This document shows, in pieces, positions 1 through 8,527 of a stretch of 64,000 nt of DNA. The stretch spans positions 124,001-188,000 of the forward strand of contig NZ_FODN01000002.1 in assembly GCF_900110375.1 (NCBI RefSeq). The letters are read 5' to 3'. The number at the start of each line of letters is the position of its first letter. The first letter of the stretch is position 1. The stretch is from Flavobacterium sinopsychrotolerans. GTDB taxonomy: Bacteria > Bacteroidota > Bacteroidia > Flavobacteriales > Flavobacteriaceae. Under the pieces are notes generated by a model. That model worked only from the letters and a program-made list of their open reading frames with translations, was not told the DNA's origin and ran no database searches. Made by a program: the position numbers and the translations under genes.

Positions 1-655
1 CTAAATGTACCCCTTTTCCAGTCAACGCATTTAAGTAAAGTGGTAAAGTAGCCACTAATGTTTTTCCTTCACCGGTTTGCATTTCAGCTACTTTTCCTTC
101 ATGCAAAACCATTCCGCCAATTAATTGTACGTCATAGTGAATCATGTCCCAAGTAATTTCTTTCCCTGCAGCACTCCATGAATTTGCCCAAATCGCAGTA
201 TCACCATCCAAAGTGATATAACTTTTAGTTGCTGAAAGTTCACGGTCTTTTGCCGTTGCCGTTACCACTATTTGAGAGTTGTCTTTGAAACGTCTTGCTG
301 TTTCTTTTACCACTGCAAAAGCTTCCGGAAGAATTTCCATCAATGTTTTTTCAGAGATATCGTAAGCTTCTTTTTCAAGGGCGTCAATAGCGACATAAAT
401 ATCTTCTCTTTTGTCAATATCTACAATGCTTTCCACCTCTTGTTTCAGAGCTGCGATTTTCGCGTCTTTTTCTGAACGAGCTTGTTTTATTTTGTCTTTA
501 AAAAAGATCGTTCGACCTCTGAGTTCATCATGGGATAATGCCTTTAGTGGTTCCTCAAAAGTTTTTATTTTATTAAGATAAGGTTGTAAAGCTTTGACAT
601 CTTTTTGTGACTTATCGCCAACAAAGACTTTAATGATACTGTTTATGAAACTCAT
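1..655 (-). CDS. secA: Preprotein translocase ATPase SecA, N-terminal part (3' end outside window)
   Basis: SecA is the motor ATPase that pushes unfolded preproteins through the SecYEG channel at the inner membrane. About 218 N-terminal residues are visible, starting [16 protein letters not shown]. The helical start is followed by the first nucleotide-binding domain, ending in MQTGEGKTL, the Walker A region of SecA near residue 195. The start ATG is read on the minus strand at 653-655. The rest of the protein, normally over 1000 residues in Bacteroidota, lies beyond the left edge. The DUF2795 gene lies upstream on the same strand, with a strong hairpin between the two, so secA probably has its own promoter. 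Identity is very secure. Confidence 0.97.
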   Translation of the reverse strand, partial: MSFINSIIKVFVGDKSQKDVKALQPYLNKIKTFEEPLKALSHDELRGRTIFFKDKIKQARSEKDAKIAALKQEVESIVDIDKREDIYVAIDALEKEAYDISEKTLMEILPEAFAVVKETARRFKDNSQIVVTATAKDRELSATKSYITLDGDTAIWANSWSAAGKEITWDMIHYDVQLIGGMVLHEGKVAEMQTGEGKTLVATLPLYLNALTGKGVHL

Positions 656-694
656 GATATGTTTTTATTTCTAATTGTGTACTTCTGTAAATTT

Positions 695-734
695 AAACCA
701 AAAAAAAGCCTCTTTTGAGACTTTTTTTTGGTTT
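695..734 (-). terminator. Hairpin terminator after the DUF2795 gene
   Basis: Two perfectly complementary 14-base arms (695-708 and 721-734), each carrying eight A or T residues, enclose a short inner stem CTC/GAG. The hairpin begins 6 bases after the DUF2795 stop codon. The T-rich arm works in both directions, but the position points to termination of the minus-strand transcript before secA. Confidence 0.75.
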
Positions 735-739
735 ACCTT

Positions 740-961
740 TTAATATTCATCCTCATTCCAAAGATAATCTTCGTCAGTAGGATAATCTGGCCAAATTTCT
801 TCCATTGATTCATATATCTCGCCTTCATCCTCTATAGATTGAAGGTTTTCTACTACTTCTAATGGAGCTCCTGCTCTAATAGCGTAGTCAATAAGTTCGT
901 CTTTGTTAGCAGGCCACGGTGCATCGCTTAAATAAGATGCTAATTCTAATGTCCAATACAT
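740..961 (-). CDS. DUF2795-family small acidic protein
   Basis: A 73-residue, strongly acidic protein (MYWTLELASYLSDAPWPANK...) that fits the DUF2795 family: a short helical fold with a conserved N-terminal hydrophobic stretch and a W-P-A-x-K-xx-L motif suggestive of a small winged-helix-like domain. Its function is unknown. The C-terminal 30 residues are almost entirely D/E/Y/W. It lies upstream of secA on the same strand but is separated by a terminator, and it has its own consensus promoter at 984-1013. In my recollection this gene next to secA is common in Flavobacteriaceae, which I cannot verify here. Confidence 0.8.
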   Translation of the reverse strand: MYWTLELASYLSDAPWPANKDELIDYAIRAGAPLEVVENLQSIEDEGEIYESMEEIWPDYPTDEDYLWNEDEY

Positions 962-983
962 GTGTTGTCGATTTAGTTTTGTG

Positions 984-1013
984 CAAAAATAAATTTTTTA
1001 CTGAAAAAGACAA
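984..1013 (-). promoter_or_regulatory. Bacteroidota promoter for the DUF2795 gene
   Basis: On the minus strand TTG (1011-1013), a 19-base spacer and TATTTTTG (984-991) match the published Flavobacterium consensus TTG-N(17-23)-TAnnTTTG exactly. The -7 box ends 23 bases before the ATG at 961. Confidence 0.8.
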
Positions 1014-1123
1014 GTAAAAAATCATTTATTTTTAGTTAAAGTTAAGAACGTTTTATTTAGTGATCAGTATTCGGTATTTAGTGTTCAGCTTTTAACTGTA
1101 AACTTACAACTGTAAACTGCCAA

Positions 1124-1693
1124 CTACTTCCTTGGAATCCATTGAACTTCGGCAGCGTTCAAGTCATGAGACAACTTTCGTGCCAACACAAAAAGGTAGT
1201 CAGAAAGTCGGTTTAAGTACTTGATTGCGATTTCAGCAACGGGTTCATTGTGGCTTAAATGGACCGCTAAACGCTCTGCTCTGCGACAAACACAACGCGC
1301 AATATGACAATATGACACAGTTGTATGTCCGCCAGGAAGTACAAAATGAGTCATTGGCGGTAATGCTTCTTCCATAGCGTCAATTTCATTTTCCAATAAT
1401 TCTATATCCGATTCTATAATTCCTAACTTTTTCAAACGAAGTTCTCCGTTTTTCATTACTTCTTTTTCAGGTGGCGTTGCCAAAATAGCACCAACAGTAA
1501 ACAAACGATCTTGAATTTCGATAAGAATTTCTTTGTAATGACTGTTCATTTCCTGATCGCGAATGAGACCAATATGAGAATTCAATTCGTCAACAGTTCC
1601 GTAACTTTCAATTCGGGCATGGTCTTTTGGGACTCTGGTTCCGCCAAAAAGTGCCGTTGTTCCTTTGTCTCCAGTCTTTGTATATACTTTCAT
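1124..1693 (-). CDS. PduO-type cob(I)alamin adenosyltransferase
   Basis: 189 residues, the usual length for PduO-type ATP:corrinoid adenosyltransferases, which move the adenosyl group of ATP to cob(I)alamin to make coenzyme B12. The N-terminal ATP-binding signature KVYTKTGDKGTTALFGG is present, as are the later motif ESYGTVDELNSHIG and the conserved RCVCRRAERL helix with its catalytic Arg. It forms a cytosolic trimer. It lies 30 bases from the ATP-grasp gene upstream on the same strand, so the two may be cotranscribed. Adenosylcobalamin could serve enzymes such as methylmalonyl-CoA mutase. The window also holds an acyl-CoA carboxylase operon of the same propionate/methylmalonyl theme, but that link is inference. 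Confidence 0.93.
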   Translation of the reverse strand: MKVYTKTGDKGTTALFGGTRVPKDHARIESYGTVDELNSHIGLIRDQEMNSHYKEILIEIQDRLFTVGAILATPPEKEVMKNGELRLKKLGIIESDIELLENEIDAMEEALPPMTHFVLPGGHTTVSYCHIARCVCRRAERLAVHLSHNEPVAEIAIKYLNRLSDYLFVLARKLSHDLNAAEVQWIPRK

Positions 1694-1723
1694 CTACCGT
1701 TTATTTTATTTAAAAAAACAAAT

Positions 1724-2581
1724 TTAGCGTATTAATTCCACTATTTCCGCAACAAATCGTTCCATTGCGTTTTCACTCAGATTGAAATATAAATCGGGTT
1801 CAATGCATTCAATTTCCATTAAATAAAGTTCGTCGTCAATAAGAATTCCATCTACACGAGCATATAATAGGTTTTCCTTAAAAGTGTCGACAATTTTTTG
1901 GGCTTTCTGAATCATTTCTGAACTTGGATGAACCAAAGTGTATTTTCCTCCAAAAAGTGATTGTACTCTAAAATCACCATCAACGGGTTTTTTGTTGACC
2001 GCGTGGGAGAATTTTTTATTGAAAAAGATAAAAGAGGTTTCTCCTAATGTTTGAATCTCAGGCATGAATTCCTGTAAAAGCAACTCTTTTTCAGCAGCGA
2101 TGCTTTTATATTTCTCACTTATTGCTTGGATTTCGGATTTTTCAAAAACTTCGGTAAGATAGGATCCTGCCGAAAATGCTGGTTTTATAACCGCTTTTTT
2201 CCAATGCGAAGGAATCAGTTCTGCAAGATTAAGATGGTCTGTTTTGTCAATAAAAACGGTTGGCAAAATGATAATTCCTTGCTGTTCCATTTCACGCAAG
2301 TAAAACTTATGGATGTTTTGCTTGATTATTGTAATAGGATTGAGTGTTTTGATTCCCAGTTTCTCTATTTGGTCAAGCCAAATTTTAAACTCGGTTTCTT
2401 TTTCAAAATAATCCCAAGTATTGCGAAAAATCAAGTAATCAAAATCAGTCCAATTAATGCTTTTGTCATTCCAAATTGCGGCGGTGGCTTCTATATTATG
2501 TTTGGCTAATGCCGGAATTATTTTTTGATCTTCGGGATTTAAATCGGGAAGTTTTTCGCAGGTAAGGATGGCGATTTTCAT
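1724..2581 (-). CDS. ATP-grasp domain protein (RimK/glutathione synthetase-like)
   Basis: 285 residues from the chosen ATG (MKIAILTCEKLPDLNP). An upstream in-frame ATG would add 13 residues, but those look unlike a family start. The N-terminal part is a pre-ATP-grasp Rossmann-like fold. The middle (VIKPAFSAGSYLTEVF) and C-terminal region (ARVDGILIDDELYLMEIECIEPDLYF) carry the ATP-grasp lysine and the acidic metal-binding residues. ATP-grasp enzymes ligate a carboxylate to an amine or thiol through an acyl-phosphate; the substrate cannot be read from the sequence. The adenosyltransferase gene follows 30 bases downstream. A family A dispersed repeat separates it from the ABC ATPase gene. Confidence 0.8.
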   Translation of the reverse strand: MKIAILTCEKLPDLNPEDQKIIPALAKHNIEATAAIWNDKSINWTDFDYLIFRNTWDYFEKETEFKIWLDQIEKLGIKTLNPITIIKQNIHKFYLREMEQQGIIILPTVFIDKTDHLNLAELIPSHWKKAVIKPAFSAGSYLTEVFEKSEIQAISEKYKSIAAEKELLLQEFMPEIQTLGETSFIFFNKKFSHAVNKKPVDGDFRVQSLFGGKYTLVHPSSEMIQKAQKIVDTFKENLLYARVDGILIDDELYLMEIECIEPDLYFNLSENAMERFVAEIVELIR

Positions 2582-2631
2582 TTTTTGGTAGGTGTTATTT
2601 GGGATTTTAAACGCAATCATGATTGGGATTT

Positions 2632-2728
2632 CCTAGCCCGGATACAAGCGGTATCCTCTTTCTTGTTATTCAGACGAAGGAAGAATAACAAGAAAGAGAT
2701 ACAAGCGGATAGCCGTAAATAGCTCCTA
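2632..2728 (-). repeat. Dispersed repeat family A, copy 1
   Basis: Read on the minus strand it begins AGGAGCTATTTACGGCTATC and ends near ATCCGGGCTAGG. In the centre a perfect 16-base inverted repeat (2656-2671 with 2683-2698) encloses an 11-base loop. The decamer ATACAAGCGG occurs on both sides of the hairpin. It lies between two genes on the same strand. The same end sequences recur at 11613, 21519 and 51893. Confidence 0.75.
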
Positions 2729-2735
2729 AAAAAAA

Positions 2736-3422
2736 CTATTTAGTCGTATCGCTTTCTATAAGTCCGTCACGCAAGCGGATGATTCTGTGTGCATAAGCAG
2801 CGATTTCCTCCTCGTGTGTTACCAAAATCACGGTGTTTCCATTGGCGTGGATGTCTCCAAAAAGTTTCATGATTTCAAGCGATGTTTTGCTGTCCAGATT
2901 TCCGGTAGGCTCATCGGCAAGAATGATGGACGGTTTGTTGACCAAAGCACGGGCAATGGCCACACGCTGGCGTTGTCCTCCCGAAAGTTGATTGGGCTGA
3001 TGGTCCATTCTGTCGGCAAGATTTACTTGTTCTAGAACTTCAGTGGCGCGTTTGTTTCTGTCGGATTTAGAAAAACCGGCATAAATCATAGGCAAAGCCA
3101 CGTTGTCTAAGGCAGTTGTTCTGGGTAAAAGGTTGAAAGTCTGGAAAACGAATCCGATTTCTTTGTTTCGAATTTCAGCTAATTCATCATCTTTCATCTG
3201 GCTGACGTCTTTTCCGTTCAGAATGTAACTTCCGGAAGTTGGCGTGTCTAAGCAGCCTAGTAAATTCATTAAAGTTGATTTTCCAGATCCTGAAGGTCCC
3301 ATTAATGCTACATATTCGCCTTTATTTATTTCTAAATCAATGCCTTTGAGAACATAAACGATTTCATTTCCAAGTACAAAATCTCGTTTGATATTGGTTA
3401 TTTTGATTAGCGGGTTTGCCAT
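2736..3422 (-). CDS. ABC transporter ATP-binding protein, MacB/LolD type
   Basis: 228 residues with all ABC ATPase motifs: Walker [10 protein letters not shown] at residues 42-50, Q-loop [10 protein letters not shown], signature [15 protein letters not shown], Walker [14 protein letters not shown] and the H-loop [13 protein letters not shown]. The insertion and the DEPTGNLDS sequence place it with the MacB/LolD/FtsE-like group, which powers lipoprotein release or tripartite efflux with an FtsX-like permease. No permease gene is adjacent, so its partner is encoded elsewhere. The first 313 bases upstream hold no gene. Confidence 0.93.
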   Translation of the reverse strand: MANPLIKITNIKRDFVLGNEIVYVLKGIDLEINKGEYVALMGPSGSGKSTLMNLLGCLDTPTSGSYILNGKDVSQMKDDELAEIRNKEIGFVFQTFNLLPRTTALDNVALPMIYAGFSKSDRNKRATEVLEQVNLADRMDHQPNQLSGGQRQRVAIARALVNKPSIILADEPTGNLDSKTSLEIMKLFGDIHANGNTVILVTHEEEIAAYAHRIIRLRDGLIESDTTK

Positions 3423-3735
3423 TAGAATATATGATTTTTGACCTTCGACTGTTCGTAGGGTCCTATTAAATTAGATTTTAAAAGTACAAAAGACTTTTGA
3501 ATTATTAATAAGTAGTTATTTTTTAAATTTGTTACAACTTAAAGGGCTTCAAATTTTAAACGTCAAATTTTAATTTTTGGCTTGTTTTCATAAAACATTC
3601 ATTTTAAGGTTTTTTTTATACACTAAATCCAAGTTTTAAATTTTACATAATTTCAATATCAATTTATATAATTCACACTTTTACGTTTTTTATTTCACAA
3701 TTATTTAAATTAGTTATATAATTTTTGGTTGTTTA
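3423..3735. other. AT-rich intergenic region
   Basis: Divergent spacer between the ABC ATPase gene and the lipoprotein gene. Very AT-rich; no reading frame, hairpin or repeat recognised. A consensus promoter for the lipoprotein gene lies at its right end. Confidence 0.6.
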
Positions 3736-3765
3736 TTGATTATATTGTAATTTTATTTACATTTG
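3736..3765 (+). promoter_or_regulatory. Bacteroidota promoter for the lipoprotein gene at 3792
   Basis: TTG (3736-3738), a 19-base spacer and TACATTTG (3758-3765) match TTG-N19-TAnnTTTG. The -7 box ends 26 bases before the ATG. Confidence 0.8.
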
Positions 3766-3791
3766 TTTAGATAATTAATAAAATCAAAATT

Positions 3792-4466
3792 ATGAAAAAT
3801 ACAAAACTAGCATTAGGAATAGCATTAATCGCTATTGGATTTACATCTTGTAAGGATGAAAAAGCTGAACAAGCAGAAAAAACGGTAGATACATATGTAA
3901 CGTATGTTGATTCATTAGGAAATGTTGCTTCAGAGGATGCTAAAGCAAACTGGCAAGGAATTGAAGCTACGTATCAATTAAGAAGCGGAGATGCTCAAGC
4001 AGCTTTAGCCAATATGAAAGACAATGCAGAAGCGCAAGAACGTCTTGATGCTGCAACTGCTAAATATGAAGCTTTGAAAGCTAAATATGAAGCTGAAATG
4101 CAAGAGAATGCTCAAGCTGCTGTAGCTGCAAACCCAAAACAACAACTTAGAAATGCTTTGTTTGGTGAAGGAAAAATAGGGGATGACATGAGTTTTACTT
4201 GGGTAAACAAAGACAATATCCTTGGAGTGTATCAACAATTTGTTAGTACAGTTGAAACGAATAAAGATGCCTATTCTCGTGAAGATTGGGATGAAATTAA
4301 ATTGATGTATGAAGCACTTGACAGCAGAAAAAACACTGTTGAAAAAGAAGGACTTTCAGGTGACGATAACGGAAAAATTGCTAGTTTAAAATTGAAATTT
4401 GCACCGATGTATACATTGAACAGAATGGGAGCAAAATCAGGAGAAATGAAAAGAGCTAAAGAATAA
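3792..4466 (+). CDS. Putative lipoprotein with coiled-coil region
   Basis: 224 residues. The N-terminus (MKNTKLALGIALIAIGFTSC) is a lipoprotein signal peptide with lipidation Cys at residue 20. The next ~90 residues are Ala/Glu/Lys-rich (for example YEALKAKYEAEMQENAQAA) and likely helical or coiled coil. The C-terminal half (WVNKDNILGVYQQFVSTVE, EDWDEIKLMYEALDSRKN) looks like another helical segment. I do not recognise a functional family. It is a single-gene unit with a consensus promoter and a terminator, so it is probably well expressed. The mature protein should sit at the inner or outer membrane facing the periplasm. Confidence 0.8.
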   Translation: MKNTKLALGIALIAIGFTSCKDEKAEQAEKTVDTYVTYVDSLGNVASEDAKANWQGIEATYQLRSGDAQAALANMKDNAEAQERLDAATAKYEALKAKYEAEMQENAQAAVAANPKQQLRNALFGEGKIGDDMSFTWVNKDNILGVYQQFVSTVETNKDAYSREDWDEIKLMYEALDSRKNTVEKEGLSGDDNGKIASLKLKFAPMYTLNRMGAKSGEMKRAKE

Positions 4467-4489
4467 GGAATAATTAATTCAATGTTAGA

Positions 4490-4521
4490 AATGACAGTCA
4501 GCAATGGCTGTCATTTTTTTT
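4490..4521 (+). terminator. Rho-independent terminator
   Basis: Arms AATGACAG (4490-4497) and CTGTCATT (4508-4515), a 10-base loop, then a run of T ending at 4521. It lies 24 bases after the lipoprotein gene. Confidence 0.85.
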
Positions 4522-4613
4522 GCATGCTATTCACCTGATTATTGATTACGAAAACTGAATTAGATTCTGTTCCCCTACGTTGCAGCTAAAACTCCATTTA
4601 AAAGAGCAGTTAA

Positions 4614-5243
4614 TTATGTTGCTATTTTATAAATTTCTTTGATATCCTTCAATATTTCATCAAAGTTTATTTTTAGGTCAATTAGTGTACCGGTATGAAT
4701 GTCAAAAATCCATCCATAAACTTTCAAATCGCGTTCGCTGTTTGCTTTTTGTACCTCGGCAGTTTTGATGATATTGATGCATTGTTCCTGTACATTCAAT
4801 TCCACAAGTCTTTTATATCTTTCTCCCTCATTTGCTATAGCGTCCAGTTCTTTCCTGTGAATTCGGTACACATCGCGAATGTTTCTTAGCCAGGGATTCA
4901 AAATACCCAAATCAGATTGTTGCATAGCCGCATGTACACCGCCACAGCCATAATGTCCGCAAACGATAATATGATTTACTTTTAGATGTACTACGGCATA
5001 ATTGATAACGGACATGGAATTCAGGTCGGTATTGGGAACCATATTGGCAATGTTTCGATGTACAAAAACCTGTCCTGGTTGCAAGCCCATGAGTTCTTCG
5101 GCAGAAACACGGCTGTCAGAGCAACCAATATAAAGAAATTCAGGGGATTGTCCTTCGGATAGTTTTTTAAAGTAATTCTCGTCAGATTGAAGTTGTTTGG
5201 CAATCCAGTGCTGATTATTCTCGAAAATTTGTTTGACGTCCAT
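4614..5243 (-). CDS. can: Beta-class carbonic anhydrase
   Basis: 209 residues. This zinc enzyme interconverts CO2 and bicarbonate, supplying bicarbonate to carboxylases in the cytosol. Zinc ligands of the beta class are visible: C41 in GCSDSR, H97 and C100 in GHYGCGG, with the D43/R45 dyad. Length and the start MDVKQIFENNQHWIAKQL are typical. The acyl-CoA carboxylase operon at 35.7-39.2 kb uses bicarbonate, but nothing links the two directly. It is followed by a convergent lipoprotein gene and is likely monocistronic. Confidence 0.95.
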   Translation of the reverse strand: MDVKQIFENNQHWIAKQLQSDENYFKKLSEGQSPEFLYIGCSDSRVSAEELMGLQPGQVFVHRNIANMVPNTDLNSMSVINYAVVHLKVNHIIVCGHYGCGGVHAAMQQSDLGILNPWLRNIRDVYRIHRKELDAIANEGERYKRLVELNVQEQCINIIKTAEVQKANSERDLKVYGWIFDIHTGTLIDLKINFDEILKDIKEIYKIAT

Positions 5244-5276
5244 GAGGTGTTATTTTGGAGTTTAAATGTACATAAT

Positions 5277-6056
5277 CTAAATTCGAATCACAAAATGTTC
5301 TTTTGGTTGTTCTCTTCTGAAAAATACCAATCCCCATTGAAACGTATCAATAGTTACCGTCACTTTTGGATGTTTTTTGATGATTTTCCAAGCTTCTCCC
5401 ATTTCTGCTGACCAATGGATATCATCGAATATCCAAACCGTTTCGTTCGTAATTGTAGGAAGTAATAATTCGAAATAGTCTAAAGTCGCTTTCTTGGAGT
5501 GGTTTCCGTCGAAGTAAATGAGTTTAAAGTCGAAAGTCGAAAGTCGAAGGTCATCTAAATAACTACTGAATTCGGTTACAACTGGATTTACATTATCAAA
5601 ATGGAACAATTGTAATTGACTTTTTGCAATTGCCATTGTATTAGGGCAACCTTCAAGCGTTGTAATTATTGCTTTTAAATTCCCTAAAGAAAGCGCCGAA
5701 GTCGCCAATCCTAACGAAGTTCCAATTTCTAAAATACTTTGGGGCTGAAAATAGTTGGTGATTCTAAATAATAATTCGGCTCGTTTTGGAGAAATTCCAG
5801 CCGTTTTAGCAATCTTGGCAATAATTCTTTTATTCGATTTGAAAACTTTAGAACCCGCACCAAAATCAGTTACTTCAATTGTATTATTGTTTGCTAAAAG
5901 CGAATTTCTGTACTTTTTTAAAACAGCATATTCCGGTTTTGATTTTTTATCATAGAAACATTTCGTCAGCAAACTAAACACAAATGGGGAATGTACGGCA
6001 TGCTCATTCTTAGAGTGCCAAAGGAATTGTAAATACGATTTTATTTGGAATAACAT
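5277..6056 (-). CDS. Class I SAM-dependent methyltransferase (O-methyltransferase-like)
   Basis: About 259 residues from the ATG at 6056 (MLFQIKSYLQFLWHSKNEHAVHSPFVF). An in-frame ATG at 6098 would add 14 hydrophobic residues and is less likely. The SAM-binding loop ILEIGTSLGLATSAL follows a helix typical of the catechol-O-methyltransferase/YrrM group. LIYFDGNHSKKATLDYFELL and WIFDDIHWS supply the later acidic motifs that bind metal in this group. The methyl acceptor cannot be predicted. The gene ends 34 bases before the start of can on the same strand. Confidence 0.82.
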   Translation of the reverse strand: MLFQIKSYLQFLWHSKNEHAVHSPFVFSLLTKCFYDKKSKPEYAVLKKYRNSLLANNNTIEVTDFGAGSKVFKSNKRIIAKIAKTAGISPKRAELLFRITNYFQPQSILEIGTSLGLATSALSLGNLKAIITTLEGCPNTMAIAKSQLQLFHFDNVNPVVTEFSSYLDDLRLSTFDFKLIYFDGNHSKKATLDYFELLLPTITNETVWIFDDIHWSAEMGEAWKIIKKHPKVTVTIDTFQWGLVFFRREQPKEHFVIRI

Positions 6057-6109
6057 AAAGATAGTTGCAAAGTAGGCGCGAAGATACAAAAAAGTCATAA
6101 GGAGTTAGA

Positions 6110-6167
6110 AGTGAATAGTGAGAAGTATAGTGCTTGAATAATTCCTATTCACCACTCACTATTCACT
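6110..6167. repeat. 13-bp inverted repeat between divergent genes
   Basis: AGTGAATAGTGAG (6110-6122) and CTCACTATTCACT (6155-6167) are perfect inverted copies 32 bases apart. The right arm lies 9 bases upstream of a -7-like box TATCTTTG (6176-6183) ahead of the SDR gene. It could be a regulator site or debris of the low-complexity intergenic sequence seen elsewhere here. Confidence 0.5.
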
Positions 6168-6227
6168 TTAAAGCCTATCTTTGCGCCCTTGGAATTTGCA
6201 GAAGAATAATATCCATTTTTTACGATA

Positions 6228-7775
6228 ATGATTGAACAGATAGAACATAAAACTGCGATAAGCTCGGAAGAAATTGACCGATGCATCGCTATTTTGGCAC
6301 AATTAAATACCGATACCGACCAAATATTTGATATCCCAAAAGAACAACGAACGGCTTTAATCAAAGCCGCAGGAATGTTTTCCAGACCAGACCGTGACGA
6401 ACTTTCCCGTAGAAAAAAAGACGGAAAAGTGGCTGCCAAACGCAAAATGGAAAAACGGGACCGAACCGCCCGAAAGGAAACTGGAATTCGGCATGCCCGT
6501 GAAGCGAGTATTTTTATGGCGCCCAAATTATTGGCTTCGCATGATCTCCTTCACAAAGAGCAGTTGGAACTGGAAACTCCACGAAACTGTTATGTGTGTA
6601 AAACAGAGTTTACTAAAATGCACCATTTTTACGATACGATGTGTACCGATTGTGGGGATTTTAATTATGCCAAACGTTTTCAAACCGCCGATGTAAAGGG
6701 ACAAGTTGCTGTTATTACTGGTTCTCGCTTAAAAATTGGCTACCACATTACGTTGATGCTATTGCGTGGTGGAGCAACCGTTATTGCTACGACTCGTTTT
6801 CCGGTGGATTCGGCTTTGCGTTTTTCTAAGGAAGACGATTTTATGGATTGGGGACATCGCTTGAAAATTCACGGATTGGATTTACGACATATTCCAAGTG
6901 TAGAGATTTTTTGCAATTTCATAGAGCAAAAGTACGAACGTTTGGATATTTTAATTAATAATGCGGCGCAAACCGTGAGACGTCCTGCGGGATTTTACAC
7001 GCATTTGATGGAAAACGAAGAACGCTCCATCGGTTCTTTGCCAAAACAAGCACAAGAATTATTGCTGGATCATACCAATTGTTTGGATGAATTAAAAGTA
7101 TTAACAGCAGGCGCTTCCTCTAATCAGAATATGCCGGTGACTTGGCACGGACCAGAACCTGGAATTGGGTTGCGGGCTTCCGCCAAATTATCGCAGATTC
7201 CGTATTCGTTTGATAATGCATTGGTGGCAAACGAAGTTTTTCCGGAAGGAGAACTTGATGCCGATTTACAGCAAGTGGATTTGAGAAAAACTAACAGCTG
7301 GCGTTTGCGTTTGGGACAAATAGAAACCACCGAAATGATTGAAGTGCAACTCGTAAATTCGGTAGCACCTTTTGTGTTGTGTAACCGTCTTTCGGAAGTG
7401 ATGAAGAAAGACAACACCGGAAAAAAACACATCATCAATGTTTCGGCAATGGAAGGGAAGTTTCATCGCTTTTTCAAGGAAGACCGCCATCCGCATACCA
7501 ATATGGCCAAAGCCGCCTTGAATATGCTGACGCATACGTCTTCAGGAACTTTGGCAAAGGACGGAATTTTTATGAATGCAGTCGACACCGGTTGGGTAAC
7601 CGACGAAGATCCCGCAGAATTAGCCAAAAGAAAACAGGAAGAAGAAGATTTTCAGCCGCCATTAGATATTGTGGATGGTGCAGCACGAGTGATGGATCCA
7701 TTGTTTGACGGAATCAATACAGGAAAGCATTGGTGTGGAAAGTTCTTGAAAGATTACAATCCGATTCCTTGGTAG
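6228..7775 (+). CDS. Zinc-ribbon SDR-family protein lacking the catalytic tyrosine
   Basis: 515 residues, twice the usual SDR length. Residues 1-115 are helical and charged. Then come C121-x2-C124 and C139-x2-C142, a likely zinc ribbon. The Rossmann domain follows: [17 protein letters not shown] around 158-174 replaces the usual TGxxxGIG, and NNAAQT replaces NNAG. The active-site serine region [10 protein letters not shown] is present. The YxxxK motif reads T-N-M-A-K in [11 protein letters not shown], so the tyrosine is replaced by threonine. About 75 residues between NNAAQT and the active-site region are extra. It may bind NAD(P) without classical dehydrogenase chemistry. I recognise it as a conserved but uncharacterised SDR subfamily. 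It is a single-gene unit ending in a strong terminator. Confidence 0.85.
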   Translation: MIEQIEHKTAISSEEIDRCIAILAQLNTDTDQIFDIPKEQRTALIKAAGMFSRPDRDELSRRKKDGKVAAKRKMEKRDRTARKETGIRHAREASIFMAPKLLASHDLLHKEQLELETPRNCYVCKTEFTKMHHFYDTMCTDCGDFNYAKRFQTADVKGQVAVITGSRLKIGYHITLMLLRGGATVIATTRFPVDSALRFSKEDDFMDWGHRLKIHGLDLRHIPSVEIFCNFIEQKYERLDILINNAAQTVRRPAGFYTHLMENEERSIGSLPKQAQELLLDHTNCLDELKVLTAGASSNQNMPVTWHGPEPGIGLRASAKLSQIPYSFDNALVANEVFPEGELDADLQQVDLRKTNSWRLRLGQIETTEMIEVQLVNSVAPFVLCNRLSEVMKKDNTGKKHIINVSAMEGKFHRFFKEDRHPHTNMAKAALNMLTHTSSGTLAKDGIFMNAVDTGWVTDEDPAELAKRKQEEEDFQPPLDIVDGAARVMDPLFDGINTGKHWCGKFLKDYNPIPW

Positions 7776-7795
7776 AAACTTCAGATTTACAGAAT

Positions 7796-7834
7796 AAAAA
7801 ACCACAACAGAATTAGATTTTGTTGTGGTTTTTT
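7796..7834 (+). terminator. Rho-independent terminator after the SDR gene
   Basis: Perfect 14-base arms AAAAAACCACAACA (7796-7809) and TGTTGTGGTTTTTT (7821-7834) with an 11-base loop and trailing T. It can also act on the opposite strand. Confidence 0.88.
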
Positions 7835-7849
7835 TATCACTACTATTGC

Positions 7850-7911
7850 GCGCAAAGTCAGAGACATTTACATAGCTTAATCAAGAACTATTGCAAGCTT
7901 TTAAGAGCGGG
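7850..7911 (-). repeat. 62-bp repeat, copy A
   Basis: Begins GCGCAAAGTCAGAGAC and ends AAGAGCGGG on the plus strand. It aligns without gaps to 8460-8521, with about 48 of 62 positions identical by hand count. The first 16 and last 9 bases are identical and the middle has diverged. Its right edge lies exactly 6 bases from the stop codon of the minus-strand gene at 7918, the same geometry as copy B. Confidence 0.75.
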
Positions 7912-7917
7912 CTAAAC

Positions 7918-8370
7918 TTAAAAAAGAACAATTGGCAGTTCATGTTGGCGACTACCATCTTTAGCGCTTGATTCAAACAAAACGAGGGTCAATTTAGAAT
8001 TTTCTCGTTTTTTCTCAACAGTAATTGTAAAGCCAAAGTTACCCCACTCGGGAGCTCCCGCATCAGTCGTCTGAAACCCCGTCTTTAATTCGTCGTGTCC
8101 GTCTTCAATAATCCAGTTGAAATTTGCCTCAAATATTTGCCCTTTTCCGCGTACTCGAAATTTATTTTTATCCATCCGTTCCACAGTTACTTCTTTGAAA
8201 CGTTCATTAGAATATTGCTTAGGAACCAAATTTTCTGGCTTTTCAGCCTTTACTACTTTAGTCGTTTCAGGAATTTCCATTATGGTATCCTTAGCAACTG
8301 TGGTGCGTTGAGTTTCTTTCTTATTGCATGCGAATAATAGTATTGCCGATAACAAAATTGTCCATCTCAT
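7918..8370 (-). CDS. Small putative lipoprotein
   Basis: 150 residues. MRWTILLSAILLFACNKK is a lipoprotein signal with lipidation Cys at 15. The mature part begins with a charged linker (about residues 18-55). It continues with a beta-rich domain ending in FTITVEKKRENSKLTLVLFESSAKDG, which resembles the immunoglobulin-like 'Gmad2/spore germination' type of fold sometimes found in bacterial lipoproteins. That resemblance is weak. A 62-bp repeat lies 6 bases after its stop codon and another lies upstream between it and the next gene. No promoter was recognised upstream. Confidence 0.7.
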   Translation of the reverse strand: MRWTILLSAILLFACNKKETQRTTVAKDTIMEIPETTKVVKAEKPENLVPKQYSNERFKEVTVERMDKNKFRVRGKGQIFEANFNWIIEDGHDELKTGFQTTDAGAPEWGNFGFTITVEKKRENSKLTLVLFESSAKDGSRQHELPIVLF

Positions 8371-8459
8371 AATTATATTTTTTAGTCAAGTTTTAAAATA
8401 GTTTGGTATGTTGTGGCTATTGTTTATTGTCAGGCAAAAGTTTTTTGCTCATTATATGG

Positions 8460-8521
8460 GCGCAAAGTCAGAGACTATTACGCAGCTAAACCTAGAATTA
8501 TTATATACTTCGAAGAGCGGG
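8460..8521 (-). repeat. 62-bp repeat, copy B
   Basis: Begins GCGCAAAGTCAGAGAC, ends AAGAGCGGG. Ungapped match to 7850-7911. It lies 6 bases after the stop codon of the gene at 8528 on the minus strand. Confidence 0.75.
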
Positions 8522-8527
8522 AGTTTT

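Noticed and set aside
7850-8521. Integron attC sites
   Set aside because: The 62-bp repeats lack GTTRRRY-type cores and strong internal symmetry, and no integrase is seen; kept only as an open geometry.
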